Positions 44,333-52,985 of a DNA stretch of 64,000 nucleotides are shown here, piece by piece. Position 1 is the stretch's first letter; each line of letters opens with the position of its first letter. The stretch is from Sporosarcina sp. NCCP-2716. GTDB taxonomy: Bacteria > Bacillota > Bacilli > Bacillales_A > Planococcaceae. The DNA lies in NCBI RefSeq assembly GCF_023707985.1, contig NZ_BRCF01000005.1:62001-126000 (forward strand), given 5' to 3'. A program made the translations under genes and the position numbers. A model generated the notes under the pieces. It was not told the DNA's origin, searched no databases, and worked only from the letters and a program-made list of their open reading frames with translations.

Positions 44333-44666
44333 CACCCCCTACGAGCCAGACGCCTGCGAGGATGAGCACCGTTCCCCCGATGAGCGGGAGACTGAGCGTT
44401 TCATCCAGGAACGTGACCCCGTAAAAGAGCGCGATCACATAGCCGACGGTGAGCAGCGGATGCAGCACAGACAGCCGGCCGTAGCGGAACGCGACCGTCA
44501 TGAGGACGGCGCCGATCCCGTACAGCACGAAGCCGAGCCACAGATGCCAGTCGAGCAGGCCGCCGCCTGCAGCGAGTTTCCAGAAGAACTGACCGGTCGC
44601 TGAGCTGAAGGCGGCGAGTATCATCAGGATGATGCCGATCGGGGAAGTCGTCCGTGTGTCAGTCAT
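44322..44666 (-). CDS. Half-size DMT (EamA/SMR-like) protein, subunit 1 of a pair
   Basis: A 114-residue protein with four membrane helices (ILMILAAFSSATGQFFWKLAAGG, VLYGIGAVLMTVAFRYG, YVIALFYGVTFLDETLSLPLIGG). The start overlaps the end of the large membrane protein gene in ATGACTGA, so all genes of this operon are tightly coupled. It is distinct in sequence from the following half-size DMT gene and likely forms a heterodimer with it. A flippase for polyprenyl-phosphate sugar is inferred from ArnE/ArnF likeness and operon partners; a small-molecule exporter remains possible. Confidence 0.78.
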   Translation of the reverse strand: MTDTRTTSPIGIILMILAAFSSATGQFFWKLAAGGGLLDWHLWLGFVLYGIGAVLMTVAFRYGRLSVLHPLLTVGYVIALFYGVTFLDETLSLPLIGGTVLILAGVWLVGGDDH

Positions 44667-46416
44667 CGGCGGTCACCTCCGTCTGTATCGGTTTCAGTAT
44701 CGGGTCGAATCGGACAAAGCTGATCAGCAGCAGCGGCAGCATGATCATCGAGTTCGCGAGCAGATAGCGGAAGTCCTGCGCCGGAATCCCGACGAACACC
44801 GCTCCCGTATTGAGGGCGACCGGCAATAACAGCAGCCAGGCCCGCCAGTTGTTGCGCAAATAGGCGATGTACGTGAAGAGCAGCGCGAGTACTGTATAGA
44901 AAGCCGGGCGCCATAGGAATGGGATTGATTCGTCCGCGTCTTTCAAGTAATTATAAGCATTCAGCCGCCGTTCTTCGTTCAGCACGGGATTCACGAGGCC
45001 GTACTGGTTATTTCTATAGATATGCGTGACGTATTTGCTCGTGTAGCCGTCTTCCGGCTCATTGATCTGCCAGGCGAGGGACGTTTGCTTGAACAGGGCG
45101 TCCGCCGCGATACCCGGATTCTGCTTCACGAGCTGGAGATACGTCCGTCCGTAGCGGCCCCAATCGTCGTAGATCGTGAACCGGTCGTAGTCGCCCCACG
45201 AGAACTTGATGGAGTCGACGCTGTACGGATTGTATTTCTCATGCCATTTGGCGATCGGGAAAATGCGGTTCACATAATCGCGCTGCTTGTCGGTCATGTC
45301 TCCGTCCTGCGTGACGATCGCGGCGATCTGCTGTGTCGGAAGGCTCAGCATTTCCTGTGGGTCGGACGGATGAACTTCGAGTTTCGTATAGACCGGGTTC
45401 ACAACGATCTGATAGATGAGCACCATGGCGGCGGCGACCGGGAACAGCTTCATCCAATACGGCCTGTACATGAGCAGCACGAACGCCGTCACGATGAGGA
45501 ACACCGGGAAACCGTTATGCCGGAAAAACATCACCATGAAGCCGGTCAGGGAATAGAGGGCGATGAACGGCCAGCTGGCGAGCACGCGCCCGCCCGTCCG
45601 CACGATGCGGAACATGAGGATCGTGAACAGGAACAGGGCCGCACTGTAGGCGACGTCTTTCCATAACGTGATGGAAGAGATGGCATGGACCGGGCTCAGC
45701 GCAAACAGGATGAGCACGAGCCAGATCGCCCATTTCGGCAAGCGGGCTTCGTCGAGCGCCCAGCCGGCGACCCCGGCAGCTGCGCTGATGAGCACGATCT
45801 GGAAGATCGCGACGATCGCGGGGGACTCCCAGATGTCGAGCAGCAGGCCGATGAGCATCGTGTGAATGACGGGGTGCCAGTCGGTGTATTTATGTGTCAG
45901 CGCCTGATCCCACTGCGCCAGCGAATCCGGCGTCATCGCCCCGGGATAGAACGCGGCGAGGAAATAGGCCGACACGAGGGCGGACGGGAGCGCATACAGC
46001 AGGATCATCCATTTCGAAGCCTTGCGTCCCGTCTGCACAAGCGTCACGGACAGTCCGGCATGGATCACCGTCGTCACGATCGCAAGGACAGCGAGGTATA
46101 CGCCGAGCCAGACAGCGGTGATAACAGCCGGGTGGTTGTCCGTGAGGAACGGCTGCTCCCCCCGGATGCTGACGGCGATGAACAGCGGGAAAAGGGTGCC
46201 GAATATCATATAGCTGATCCGCTTGGCGCGAGTCAGCTGCCGGTACACCGGCCAGAAACGGAGTGCAGCGTAAACAAGCGCTGCCATGACGGCCGCAGAC
46301 AGTAGGATAAACGGAACCGGCACGTTGCGGACCGGGGTGAAGAAGAACAGCACTGACCCGCCGAGATACAGTCCGAGCGCCGCAATGACCGCCCAGCGCA
46401 GCAATTTCATGGGCAT
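44659..46416 (-). CDS. Polytopic DUF6020-like membrane protein (GT-C-type glycosyltransferase candidate)
   Basis: A 585-residue protein with about twelve to fourteen membrane helices and a larger extracellular loop region (about 380-500). The segment FYPGAMTPDSLAQWDQALTH followed by DWHPVIHTML near residue 175, and ISSITLWKDVAYSAALFLF near 245, match DUF6020-type proteins. The Asp after the first extracytoplasmic loop fits a GT-C catalytic acid. It lies four bases after the GT2 gene and overlaps the DMT gene. The inferred job is to transfer sugar from polyprenyl phosphate to a wall or membrane acceptor outside the cell. Confidence 0.72.
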   Translation of the reverse strand: MPMKLLRWAVIAALGLYLGGSVLFFFTPVRNVPVPFILLSAAVMAALVYAALRFWPVYRQLTRAKRISYMIFGTLFPLFIAVSIRGEQPFLTDNHPAVITAVWLGVYLAVLAIVTTVIHAGLSVTLVQTGRKASKWMILLYALPSALVSAYFLAAFYPGAMTPDSLAQWDQALTHKYTDWHPVIHTMLIGLLLDIWESPAIVAIFQIVLISAAAGVAGWALDEARLPKWAIWLVLILFALSPVHAISSITLWKDVAYSAALFLFTILMFRIVRTGGRVLASWPFIALYSLTGFMVMFFRHNGFPVFLIVTAFVLLMYRPYWMKLFPVAAAMVLIYQIVVNPVYTKLEVHPSDPQEMLSLPTQQIAAIVTQDGDMTDKQRDYVNRIFPIAKWHEKYNPYSVDSIKFSWGDYDRFTIYDDWGRYGRTYLQLVKQNPGIAADALFKQTSLAWQINEPEDGYTSKYVTHIYRNNQYGLVNPVLNEERRLNAYNYLKDADESIPFLWRPAFYTVLALLFTYIAYLRNNWRAWLLLLPVALNTGAVFVGIPAQDFRYLLANSMIMLPLLLISFVRFDPILKPIQTEVTADD

Positions 46417-46420
46417 CCGG

Positions 46421-47353
46421 TCACCCTCTTTCCGTACGCTCAGCGATCCGGTTCAGCTGCAGCTCATAGTTCTTCCGGTGCGTGCCCGCAACCGTGTCGA
46501 GGATAAGACCGCATGCGAATGACAGCATCGCGAGCATGACCAATCCGACAGCAAGGATGGCGGACGGAACTTTATCAATGAAACTCGTCTGTACATATTC
46601 CACGATGACGGGTGTCCCGACCGCGAGGCCGAGAACGAGGAAAATGGCTGCCCACACCGAGAAGAACAGCAGCGGTTTGTAGTCCTTGAACAGTGTGAAG
46701 ATCATCCGCAGCACTTTCAGTCCGTCGGTCACCGTGTTCAATTTGGACTCACTGCCTTCCGGACGGTCGCGATAGTCGATCGGCACTTCCTTGATGAGGA
46801 ACCGGTTGTCCAGTGCGTGGATGGACATTTCCGTCTCGATTTCAAAACCGGGGCTCGTCACCGGCATCGACTTGACGAACAGCCGGTCGAATCCGCGGTA
46901 GCCGGTCATGATGTCCGTAATGTTGCTTTTATAGAGCTTGTTGATGAGGCCTTTCACCAAGTTGTTGCCGAATCCGTGGAACTTCCGTTTGTTTTCATCG
47001 AAATACGTACCGTTCGATAATCGGTCGCCGATGACGAGATTTGCTTCGCCCGCCTCGAGGACGGCAAGTATGTCATGAACGAATTCGGCTGGATATGTAT
47101 CATCCCCGTCCACCATGATGTAATAATCCGCTTCGATATCGCGGAACATTGAGCGGACGACATTCCCCTTACCTTGACGGGGCTCGAAACGGACAACAGC
47201 GCCATGTTCGCGCGCAACCTCGGATGTCCGGTCGGATGAATTGTTGTCGTATACATAGATGGTCGCCTGCGGCAATTCGCGCTTGAAGTCGTCGATTACG
47301 CTGCCGACCGTCTGTTCTTCGTTGTAACAAGGAACCAATACTGCAATTTCCAT
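46421..47353 (-). CDS. GT2 family glycosyltransferase (polyprenyl-phosphate sugar synthase type)
   Basis: A 310-residue enzyme: GT2 catalytic domain (about 1-225) with VPCYNEEQTVGSVIDDF at the start, YDNNSSDRTSEVA, and the nucleotide/metal motif MVDGDDTYPAE, followed by two membrane helices (about 232-290), the DPM1/GtrB/CsbB layout. AAGGAG lies seven bases from the ATG at 47353. First gene of the operon GT2 - GT-C-like - DMT - DMT. It should load a sugar from a nucleotide donor onto undecaprenyl phosphate; galU next door makes UDP-glucose, the likely donor. Confidence 0.85.
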   Translation of the reverse strand: MEIAVLVPCYNEEQTVGSVIDDFKRELPQATIYVYDNNSSDRTSEVAREHGAVVRFEPRQGKGNVVRSMFRDIEADYYIMVDGDDTYPAEFVHDILAVLEAGEANLVIGDRLSNGTYFDENKRKFHGFGNNLVKGLINKLYKSNITDIMTGYRGFDRLFVKSMPVTSPGFEIETEMSIHALDNRFLIKEVPIDYRDRPEGSESKLNTVTDGLKVLRMIFTLFKDYKPLLFFSVWAAIFLVLGLAVGTPVIVEYVQTSFIDKVPSAILAVGLVMLAMLSFACGLILDTVAGTHRKNYELQLNRIAERTERG

Positions 47354-47485
47354 ATAGACTCTCCTTCGTATTCTCGTTGTCGCCTGTTGCAACCTAGTGT
47401 GCATTTTACCATGAACGGGACCGTTAATACAGTTTATCCCGTTATCGGACCGTGCATCCGGCAGTTGACCGTGTCTCCCGAACTT

Positions 47486-47514
47486 TTGCTGTTCACAGGG
47501 GAACGCCGTATACT
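47486..47514 (+). promoter_or_regulatory. pgcA promoter
   Basis: TTGCTG (47486-47491), a 17-base spacer and TATACT (47509-47514) form a sigma-A promoter 56 bases before the start codon. Confidence 0.65.
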
Positions 47515-47569
47515 GTAAGGAAACGAAACGGCAAGTTGCAAGATTTCATCTAAAGGAGAGAATACTCAA

Positions 47570-49294
47570 ATGGCAGAACCGAACACAACATACGGGCTCT
47601 GGCGCCGCACTTTGCAGCCCGGCCCTCTTTTAACGGAATTGGAAGCGATCAGCGGGGATGAACAGGAGATTGCCGAGCGGTTCTACCGCTTGCTGGAGTT
47701 CGGGACAGGCGGCATGCGCGGGCTGCTCGGCGCGGGGACGAACCGTATGAATGTGTACACGATCCGCCTGGCAGCGGAAGGACTCGCTCGGATGATGGAG
47801 GAACACGGTCCATCGGCAAAGCAGCGGGGAGCCGTCATCGCCTACGACACCCGGCACCAGTCGAAGGAATTCGCTTTTGCGACAGCCGGCGTGCTCGGTG
47901 CACATGGGATACGGACGTACGTCTTCAGCGAGCCGCGCCCGACGCCGCAGCTGTCATACGCCGTCCGCGAACTGAATGCCTTCAGCGGAGTCGTCATCAC
48001 CGCAAGCCATAACCCGAAAGAATATAACGGCTTCAAAGTGTACGGGGAGGATGGGGGACAGCTGCCGCCTGCAAAAGCGGATGCCGTCACCGCCCATATG
48101 GAAACCATTCCGGATCTGTTCGGCATTGCGGCCGAGGATGCGGACGGGCTGCAATCCGCCGGTCTGCTGACACTGCTGACGGAAGGCAGCGACGAAACGT
48201 ATCAGGAGCGGCTGAAACAGCTCCGGCTCGGAGACTTCCCACGCGACGAAGTGAAAATCGTCTACACGCCGATCCACGGCACGGGCAACGTCCCTGTCCG
48301 TCAGGCACTGGAAAACTTCGGATACACGCACGTCACCGTCGTCCCTGAACAGGAACAGGCCGACCCCGACTTCCCAACTGTCGCCTATCCGAACCCGGAG
48401 GAGGAGGAAGCGTTCAGGCTCGCCATCCAGCTTGGCGCCAAGGAGGATGCGGATCTTCTGCTGGCGACCGACCCCGACGCAGACAGGCTCGGTGTGGCCG
48501 TAGCACTGCCGACGAGCGGCTATGAGCTGTTGACGGGCAACCAGCTCGGAGCCCTGCTGCTGAACTATATACTGGAGCAGCGGAAATCGGCAGGCACGCT
48601 CCCCGAAAACGGACTGCTGCTGAAGACGATCGTGACATCCGAAATGGGTCGCGAAATTGCAGCACTCTATGGCGTCACAACAGAAGACACGCTGACAGGC
48701 TTCAAATACATCTCGGAAAAGATCGAAGAATATACGGAAACGGGCGAGTTCGAGTTCCTGTTCGGCTACGAGGAAAGCTACGGCTACCTGGCGGCGGATT
48801 TCGTCCGTGACAAGGACGCGGTGCAGGCTGCAGTTCTTGCTGCCGAAGCTGCAGCGTACTACAAGAGCCGGGGAAGTTCCCTGCATGCGGAGCTGCAGAA
48901 GCTGTACAGCCAGGTCGGCTACTACCGGGAAGGGCTCCAGTCGATCACGGTCCCCGGCAAGGAAGGGGCGGAAACGATTGCCCGGCTCATGGACTCGTTA
49001 CGTGAAAACCCACCCGGACAGCTTGCAGGACTGGAGGTTACAAGTATTGAAGATTACGGCACAGGGGTCATCCGCATGGCGGACGGAATGGAGAAGCCAA
49101 CAGGCCTGCCCCGGTCGAACGTCTTGAAATTCAGATTGGAAGATGGTTCCTGGTGCTGTGCACGCCCTTCCGGTACAGAACCGAAGTGTAAATTCTATAT
49201 CGGCGTCTGCGCAGAAACCGGCATGGAAGCTGTCAAGAAGCGGGATGCCCTGGAAGCTGTGATGAAGGAGCTGGCATCCGAGCGTTCACTCTGA
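47570..49294 (+). CDS. pgcA: Phospho-sugar mutase (alpha-phosphoglucomutase type)
   Basis: A 574-residue alpha-D-phosphohexomutase interconverting glucose 6-phosphate and glucose 1-phosphate. Marks: active-site Ser in TASHNPKEYNG, metal loop DPDADRLG, sugar-binding GYEESYGYLAADFVRDKDAV, and the C-terminal phosphate loop RPSGTEPKCKFY. Length equals B. subtilis PgcA-type enzymes. AAAGGAG precedes the ATG. Divergent from the glycosylation operon, which separates it from galU, so the window holds the route from glucose 6-phosphate to UDP-glucose. Confidence 0.92.
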   Translation: MAEPNTTYGLWRRTLQPGPLLTELEAISGDEQEIAERFYRLLEFGTGGMRGLLGAGTNRMNVYTIRLAAEGLARMMEEHGPSAKQRGAVIAYDTRHQSKEFAFATAGVLGAHGIRTYVFSEPRPTPQLSYAVRELNAFSGVVITASHNPKEYNGFKVYGEDGGQLPPAKADAVTAHMETIPDLFGIAAEDADGLQSAGLLTLLTEGSDETYQERLKQLRLGDFPRDEVKIVYTPIHGTGNVPVRQALENFGYTHVTVVPEQEQADPDFPTVAYPNPEEEEAFRLAIQLGAKEDADLLLATDPDADRLGVAVALPTSGYELLTGNQLGALLLNYILEQRKSAGTLPENGLLLKTIVTSEMGREIAALYGVTTEDTLTGFKYISEKIEEYTETGEFEFLFGYEESYGYLAADFVRDKDAVQAAVLAAEAAAYYKSRGSSLHAELQKLYSQVGYYREGLQSITVPGKEGAETIARLMDSLRENPPGQLAGLEVTSIEDYGTGVIRMADGMEKPTGLPRSNVLKFRLEDGSWCCARPSGTEPKCKFYIGVCAETGMEAVKKRDALEAVMKELASERSL

Positions 49295-49298
49295 GAGA

Positions 49299-49334
49299 AA
49301 CGGCTGTGTCCGATCAATGGATGCAGCTGTTTTT
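49299..49334 (+). terminator. Terminator of pgcA
   Basis: AACGGCTG (49299-49306) and CAGCTGTT (49324-49331) pair with one G-U, followed by a T run. It starts five bases after the stop codon. Confidence 0.7.
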
Positions 49335-49423
49335 ATTGGATAATTGTGTGTATAAATATGAAACTATGAAACTTTATGACAGTCTTATTACGAGATTGGT
49401 AAAATTGTCTTCTTTCCGTAATG

Positions 49424-49452
49424 TTTACCGCTATGCAGTTCAAGGGTATTAT
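49424..49452 (+). promoter_or_regulatory. S-layer-type gene promoter candidate
   Basis: TTTACC (49424-49429), a 17-base spacer and TATTAT (49447-49452) form a promoter. A perfect TATAAT at 49455-49460 is an alternative -10, but lacks a -35 at a good distance. Confidence 0.55.
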
Positions 49453-49461
49453 CATATAATA

Positions 49462-49494
49462 GAATTCTATTCTAACAACACAAGAATAGAATTC
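49462..49494 (+). promoter_or_regulatory. 5'-terminal mRNA hairpin of the S-layer-type gene
   Basis: GAATTCTATTCT (49462-49473) and AGAATAGAATTC (49483-49494) form a perfect 12-bp stem with loop AACAACACA. It lies just downstream of the predicted transcription start, 30 bases before the start codon. Such 5' stem-loops stabilise abundant mRNAs. Confidence 0.6.
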
Positions 49495-49525
49495 AATTTC
49501 CGTATGGAAAGGAAGTCTTTATATT

Positions 49526-52060
49526 ATGAAAAAAGCATCTAATTATTCTAAGTTCGTGGCAAGTGCAGCAACAGCAACGCTTGTCGCTTCAGCAGTAGTA
49601 CCCGCAGCATCTGCACAAGAGATGAAGTTCACGGACGTCGGCGACCGTTACCAAGAAGCCGTCAGCTATTTGTCAGCTAATGACATTACACAAGGTATCA
49701 GCGCAACGAAATTCGGCACGCAGCAAAGCATCAAGCGTGTGGACGTCGCTGTCCTCCTCGCAAAAGCTACATTGACAACTGAAGAAATCGAAAGCGCACC
49801 GGCTGCCGGCTTCTCGGATGTACCAGCACGTGCAGTGAAATACGTAAACGCCCTGAAAGCAAAAGGGATCGTCAACGGGAAAACGACGTCGACATTCGGT
49901 GCAGACTCTGCAATCACACGCGGTGAAGCAGCAATCATGCTATCGAAAGCGTACGGCATCGAAGGCGACACAGCGAGCGTCGCATTCGGCGATGTCAGCT
50001 CACGCTACAAAGAAGCAGTCGCTGCCCTCGTCAGCAACAAGATCACGAACGGGAAAACAACCAGCCGTTTCGGCACAACCGACTCGATCACACGCGGCGA
50101 ACTGGCCATCTTCCTCTACAAACTCGAAACACTCGACGCAGCACCGGCAACTGAACTGAAAGTCGACAGCGTCGAAGCCGTCAGCGCCACACAAGTCCAA
50201 GTGAAATTCACGGACGCTGTAAACCCTGCAACGCTGTTCACAGACAGCAAGAACGGCGAATTCAAGGATGGCGTGTTCACGATGTCGTCTGTAGGGAACG
50301 CTCCTGCAGCTGGTACAGTGACAGGTATGCTTTCTGAAGATGGAAAGACATTGACTGTTACAACTAAAAACGTAGTAACGGGCGATTATACAATTGTCGT
50401 AGATAAAGTGAAAAACAAGGATGGAAAAGACATCGCGAAGTTCTCTCAAGTGGTGACAATCCAAGCAGATTCGAAAGCGCCTGAGCTAGTGAATGCGAAG
50501 CGTGTAAATTCATCCCAGTACAATGTGAAATTCTCTGAACCATTGTCCTCTATTGGAACTGTTACGTACAAGGATGAAAACGGAAATACTGTAGCAGATG
50601 TTGACAACTCGTTCCAAGCAGGCGATGCAGAAGTATTGTTCACACTACCGGCAGCAGTGCAAGCTGGCAAGTCTGTCACTGTCCAAATCGTAGCTGCAAA
50701 AGATATGGCAGGCAATCTGATTTCACCGAATCCAACGACACTGACTCTTACAAAAGGTCAGCCGGATGGCGTAGCACCGACCGTGACAGCTGTAAACCAG
50801 ACAGGAATCAACCAATTCACTGTTAAGTTCTCCGAGGAATTAGTCGGAAACCCAACCGTTACAGTTGGTGGAGCTGCTGTGAAATCAGTCGAGAAAAGTG
50901 AAGAAAATCCACTCGTCTATGTTGTGACGGCTAATGGTAACTTGACTGATGCTGCGACAGTATCTGTTTCTGACTTCTCCGACTTGAGCGGCCAAGCAGG
51001 CCAGACTTATTCTAAAGTCGTTACATTTACTGAGGACACTGAAGCACCAGTTGTTTCTGCAGTAAACGTGGCAACTGATGACGCAGATGGGATGCAATAT
51101 GCAGAAATCACTTTCAATAAGGGTGTGCAGCTGAAGTCAACAGGGTCTGGTGAAACTCTAGTAGTCCCTTCAGTGAAAGTCGAAGGGAAATACGTGAAAG
51201 ACAATATTACGTATAAAAATTACAGCTCCTCATCTGATGCAGCGACCCTTAAAAAAGATTCCGAAAACAAAATCGTACGTGTTGCGTTGAAAGACTTGCT
51301 CAAAACGAATGACGTTGAAGGGGCGGCATATGATTTAACATACACACTCACAGGCGTTGAGTCGCTGAGTGGTGTAGCCCTTGCAGAAAATAAAGGCGCG
51401 TTGAAATTCACTCGCCAGGCTGACAGCACTCCGGAAAATACAACAGTGGCTGAAGTGAAATCTGTCCTTCTCGATAAAGATGACAACAACAAAGTGAACG
51501 TAACATTCAAGCAAAAAGTTGATGGCGCGACAGCTACGAACAAGGCGAACTACTTAATTAGCGGAGCGGAGATTGAGGACGTTACGCTTCTTCCAGACAA
51601 AAACGGAGAACAGGTTGCGGTCTTGAACTTAAAAGCGGGTTCTAGCACGTTTAATGGCGAACGGAATATCCACATCTCCAACATTAAGGCCCTTGGTTCT
51701 ACAAAAACAATGGAGCCATTGAAGAGCACTGTTACCTTGAAAGAAAACGTAGCGCCTACAGTTACAACGGCTAAAATTACTGGTACTAAGGAAATCACGT
51801 TGACATTCTCTGAAGCGGTCAAAGGTGGAGAGAAAGTTGACTTTGAGCTCTTGGTCGGAGGCAAATCTGTCGCGACTAAAGTTACGGCTAATGCAGTTAT
51901 TAATGAGGGAGAAAATACCGCTAAAATCTCTTTGGATAACGCATTATCCACTGCTCAGATCAATGAAGGAATTACATTGAAAGCTGTCGATACGCTTGAC
52001 ATCACAGACATGGTAGGCAACAAGCTATCAGTCCCAACACCAATCTTGGTAACTCAATAA
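49526..52060 (+). CDS. S-layer-type SLH protein
   Basis: An 844-residue exported protein. Signal peptide about 1-30; three SLH domains at about 33-205 (FTDVGDRYQEAVSYLSAND, GFSDVPARAVKYVNALKAKG, FGDVSSRYKEAVAALVSNK). The remaining 640 residues consist of repeated Ig-like/Big-type beta modules with recurring VKFSE-L, ITFNKGV and LTFSEAVKGG strands. The 5' third is GC-rich like its neighbours; from about 50280 onward the gene is more AT-rich with different codon choice. It has its own promoter and 5' hairpin and a strong terminator, which suits a highly expressed main surface-layer protein. Confidence 0.87.
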   Translation: MKKASNYSKFVASAATATLVASAVVPAASAQEMKFTDVGDRYQEAVSYLSANDITQGISATKFGTQQSIKRVDVAVLLAKATLTTEEIESAPAAGFSDVPARAVKYVNALKAKGIVNGKTTSTFGADSAITRGEAAIMLSKAYGIEGDTASVAFGDVSSRYKEAVAALVSNKITNGKTTSRFGTTDSITRGELAIFLYKLETLDAAPATELKVDSVEAVSATQVQVKFTDAVNPATLFTDSKNGEFKDGVFTMSSVGNAPAAGTVTGMLSEDGKTLTVTTKNVVTGDYTIVVDKVKNKDGKDIAKFSQVVTIQADSKAPELVNAKRVNSSQYNVKFSEPLSSIGTVTYKDENGNTVADVDNSFQAGDAEVLFTLPAAVQAGKSVTVQIVAAKDMAGNLISPNPTTLTLTKGQPDGVAPTVTAVNQTGINQFTVKFSEELVGNPTVTVGGAAVKSVEKSEENPLVYVVTANGNLTDAATVSVSDFSDLSGQAGQTYSKVVTFTEDTEAPVVSAVNVATDDADGMQYAEITFNKGVQLKSTGSGETLVVPSVKVEGKYVKDNITYKNYSSSSDAATLKKDSENKIVRVALKDLLKTNDVEGAAYDLTYTLTGVESLSGVALAENKGALKFTRQADSTPENTTVAEVKSVLLDKDDNNKVNVTFKQKVDGATATNKANYLISGAEIEDVTLLPDKNGEQVAVLNLKAGSSTFNGERNIHISNIKALGSTKTMEPLKSTVTLKENVAPTVTTAKITGTKEITLTFSEAVKGGEKVDFELLVGGKSVATKVTANAVINEGENTAKISLDNALSTAQINEGITLKAVDTLDITDMVGNKLSVPTPILVTQ

Positions 52061-52072
52061 TCTTCAAAACGG

Positions 52073-52107
52073 AAGGACTCTCCGCAAACCGGAGAGTCCT
52101 TTTTTTA
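52073..52107 (+). terminator. Terminator of the S-layer-type gene
   Basis: AAGGACTCTCCG (52073-52084), loop CAAAC, CGGAGAGTCCTT (52090-52101), followed by a T run. A perfect 12-bp stem. Confidence 0.92.
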
Positions 52108-52134
52108 TTGGGAAATGTTATCAAAAATGACGAA

Positions 52135-52370
52135 CACGCACAAATCTCTCATGAACGCGCGTAAACACCTCGCGAACACGCGTAAATGCTGCAGGACGAC
52201 GCGCAACCCTTGTTTGAACGCGCGCAATCCGCCGGGAGAGCGCGTAAATCCAGTTCCGCGCGTAAATTGCCCGCGAGCGCGCGTAAAGCACCCAGCACCG
52301 CGCGTAAACACGGCCTGAACGCGCGCATTCCATCCGGGAACGCGCGCAAACCCGAGTCCGCACAGAAATC
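52135..52370. repeat. 21-bp-pitch array of CGCGCGTAAA-type cores
   Basis: About eleven to twelve cores of the form CGCGCG(T/C)AAA. The GTAAA/GCAAA ends start at 52161, 52182, 52203, 52224, 52244, 52262, 52283, 52304, 52325 and 52346, so the pitch is 21 bp with one slip pair (20 then 18). Degenerate cores lie at 52135 and about 52361. It fills the space between the S-layer terminator and the terminator of the YflT gene, a convergent region. Confidence 0.88.
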
Positions 52371-52375
52371 CCCAC

Positions 52376-52402
52376 AAAAAAAGCGGCCTCGGCCGCTTTT
52401 TT
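52376..52402. terminator. Bidirectional terminator
   Basis: AAAAAAGCGGCC and GGCCGCTTTTTT form a perfect 12-bp stem with a two-base loop (TC), ending the YflT gene on - and any read-through on +. Confidence 0.85.
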
Positions 52403-52411
52403 CCTAACTTC

Positions 52412-52897
52412 TCACATTCGATCCCGCACCGACATATTTTCCGCCGTACGTTCATTGATATGGCGCTCGCGTTCCACAACATCGTTATGGTCCGGCAGAA
52501 TCGCGCCGGTGTCCATGCGTCTGCCGATGTCTTCGGTCAAGTTGCCGCGGTCGCGGTCGGCTTCATCCCAAAAATCGCCTTTGTCGACGTAGAGGAGGAA
52601 GGAACCGTCCTCGACAGCGGCGAGATAGCGGTCGGCTTCGTCTTCTGTCAGATCCATCCGGTGCAGTGCTTTGCGCGCAGGCTGTTCATCCGTCAGGAAC
52701 GACGAGAAGCGGTCCCACCAGGATGCTTCGGTTTCCTGGATTTCCGCATCCGTTCTGCCACGCACGATCGAGACATCGTCCTTGTCTTTCGTCACGACGT
52801 ACATATTCTCTTCGGCGATTCCAATGCGATGGAGCTCGCTGATCTTGTCGAGCAGTTCGGTTTCAGTTTGAAAAACTCCTGCAAATTCGCGGTTCAT
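52412..52897 (-). CDS. YflT-domain general stress protein, short form
   Basis: A 161-residue soluble protein: YflT domain at about 1-110 (EFAGVFQTETELLDKISEL, MYVVTKDKDDVSIVRGRTDAEI, SFLTDEQPARKALHRMDLTE) and a 50-residue charged tail. The ATG at 52897 has GGAGG nine bases upstream. A sigma-B-type promoter lies about 55 bases upstream. It is the third YflT paralogue in the window and the only one without a long accessory region. Confidence 0.83.
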   Translation of the reverse strand: MNREFAGVFQTETELLDKISELHRIGIAEENMYVVTKDKDDVSIVRGRTDAEIQETEASWWDRFSSFLTDEQPARKALHRMDLTEDEADRYLAAVEDGSFLLYVDKGDFWDEADRDRGNLTEDIGRRMDTGAILPDHNDVVERERHINERTAENMSVRDRM

Positions 52898-52953
52898 CGA
52901 TGAATTCCTCCATTCCAAGTAGCGTGCTGGATTGCTTAGTTCTTACCGTCTGG

Positions 52954-52978
52954 ATTCCCGTTCCTTCCCATTTGAAAC
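52954..52978 (-). promoter_or_regulatory. Sigma-B-type promoter
   Basis: On the minus strand GTTTCA (52973-52978), a 13-base spacer and GGGAAT (52954-52959) match the sigma-B consensus. Confidence 0.68.
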
Positions 52979-52985
52979 TAATTCG

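Noticed and set aside
49306..49542. 78-codon frame between pgcA and the S-layer-type gene
   Set aside because: It crosses the pgcA terminator, the promoter and the 5' hairpin, and overlaps the S-layer start.
52115..52482. Several overlapping open frames on both strands after the S-layer gene
   Set aside because: They arise from the 21-bp CGCGCGTAAA array, whose pitch keeps frames open. None has a ribosome site, and the array is flanked by two terminators.
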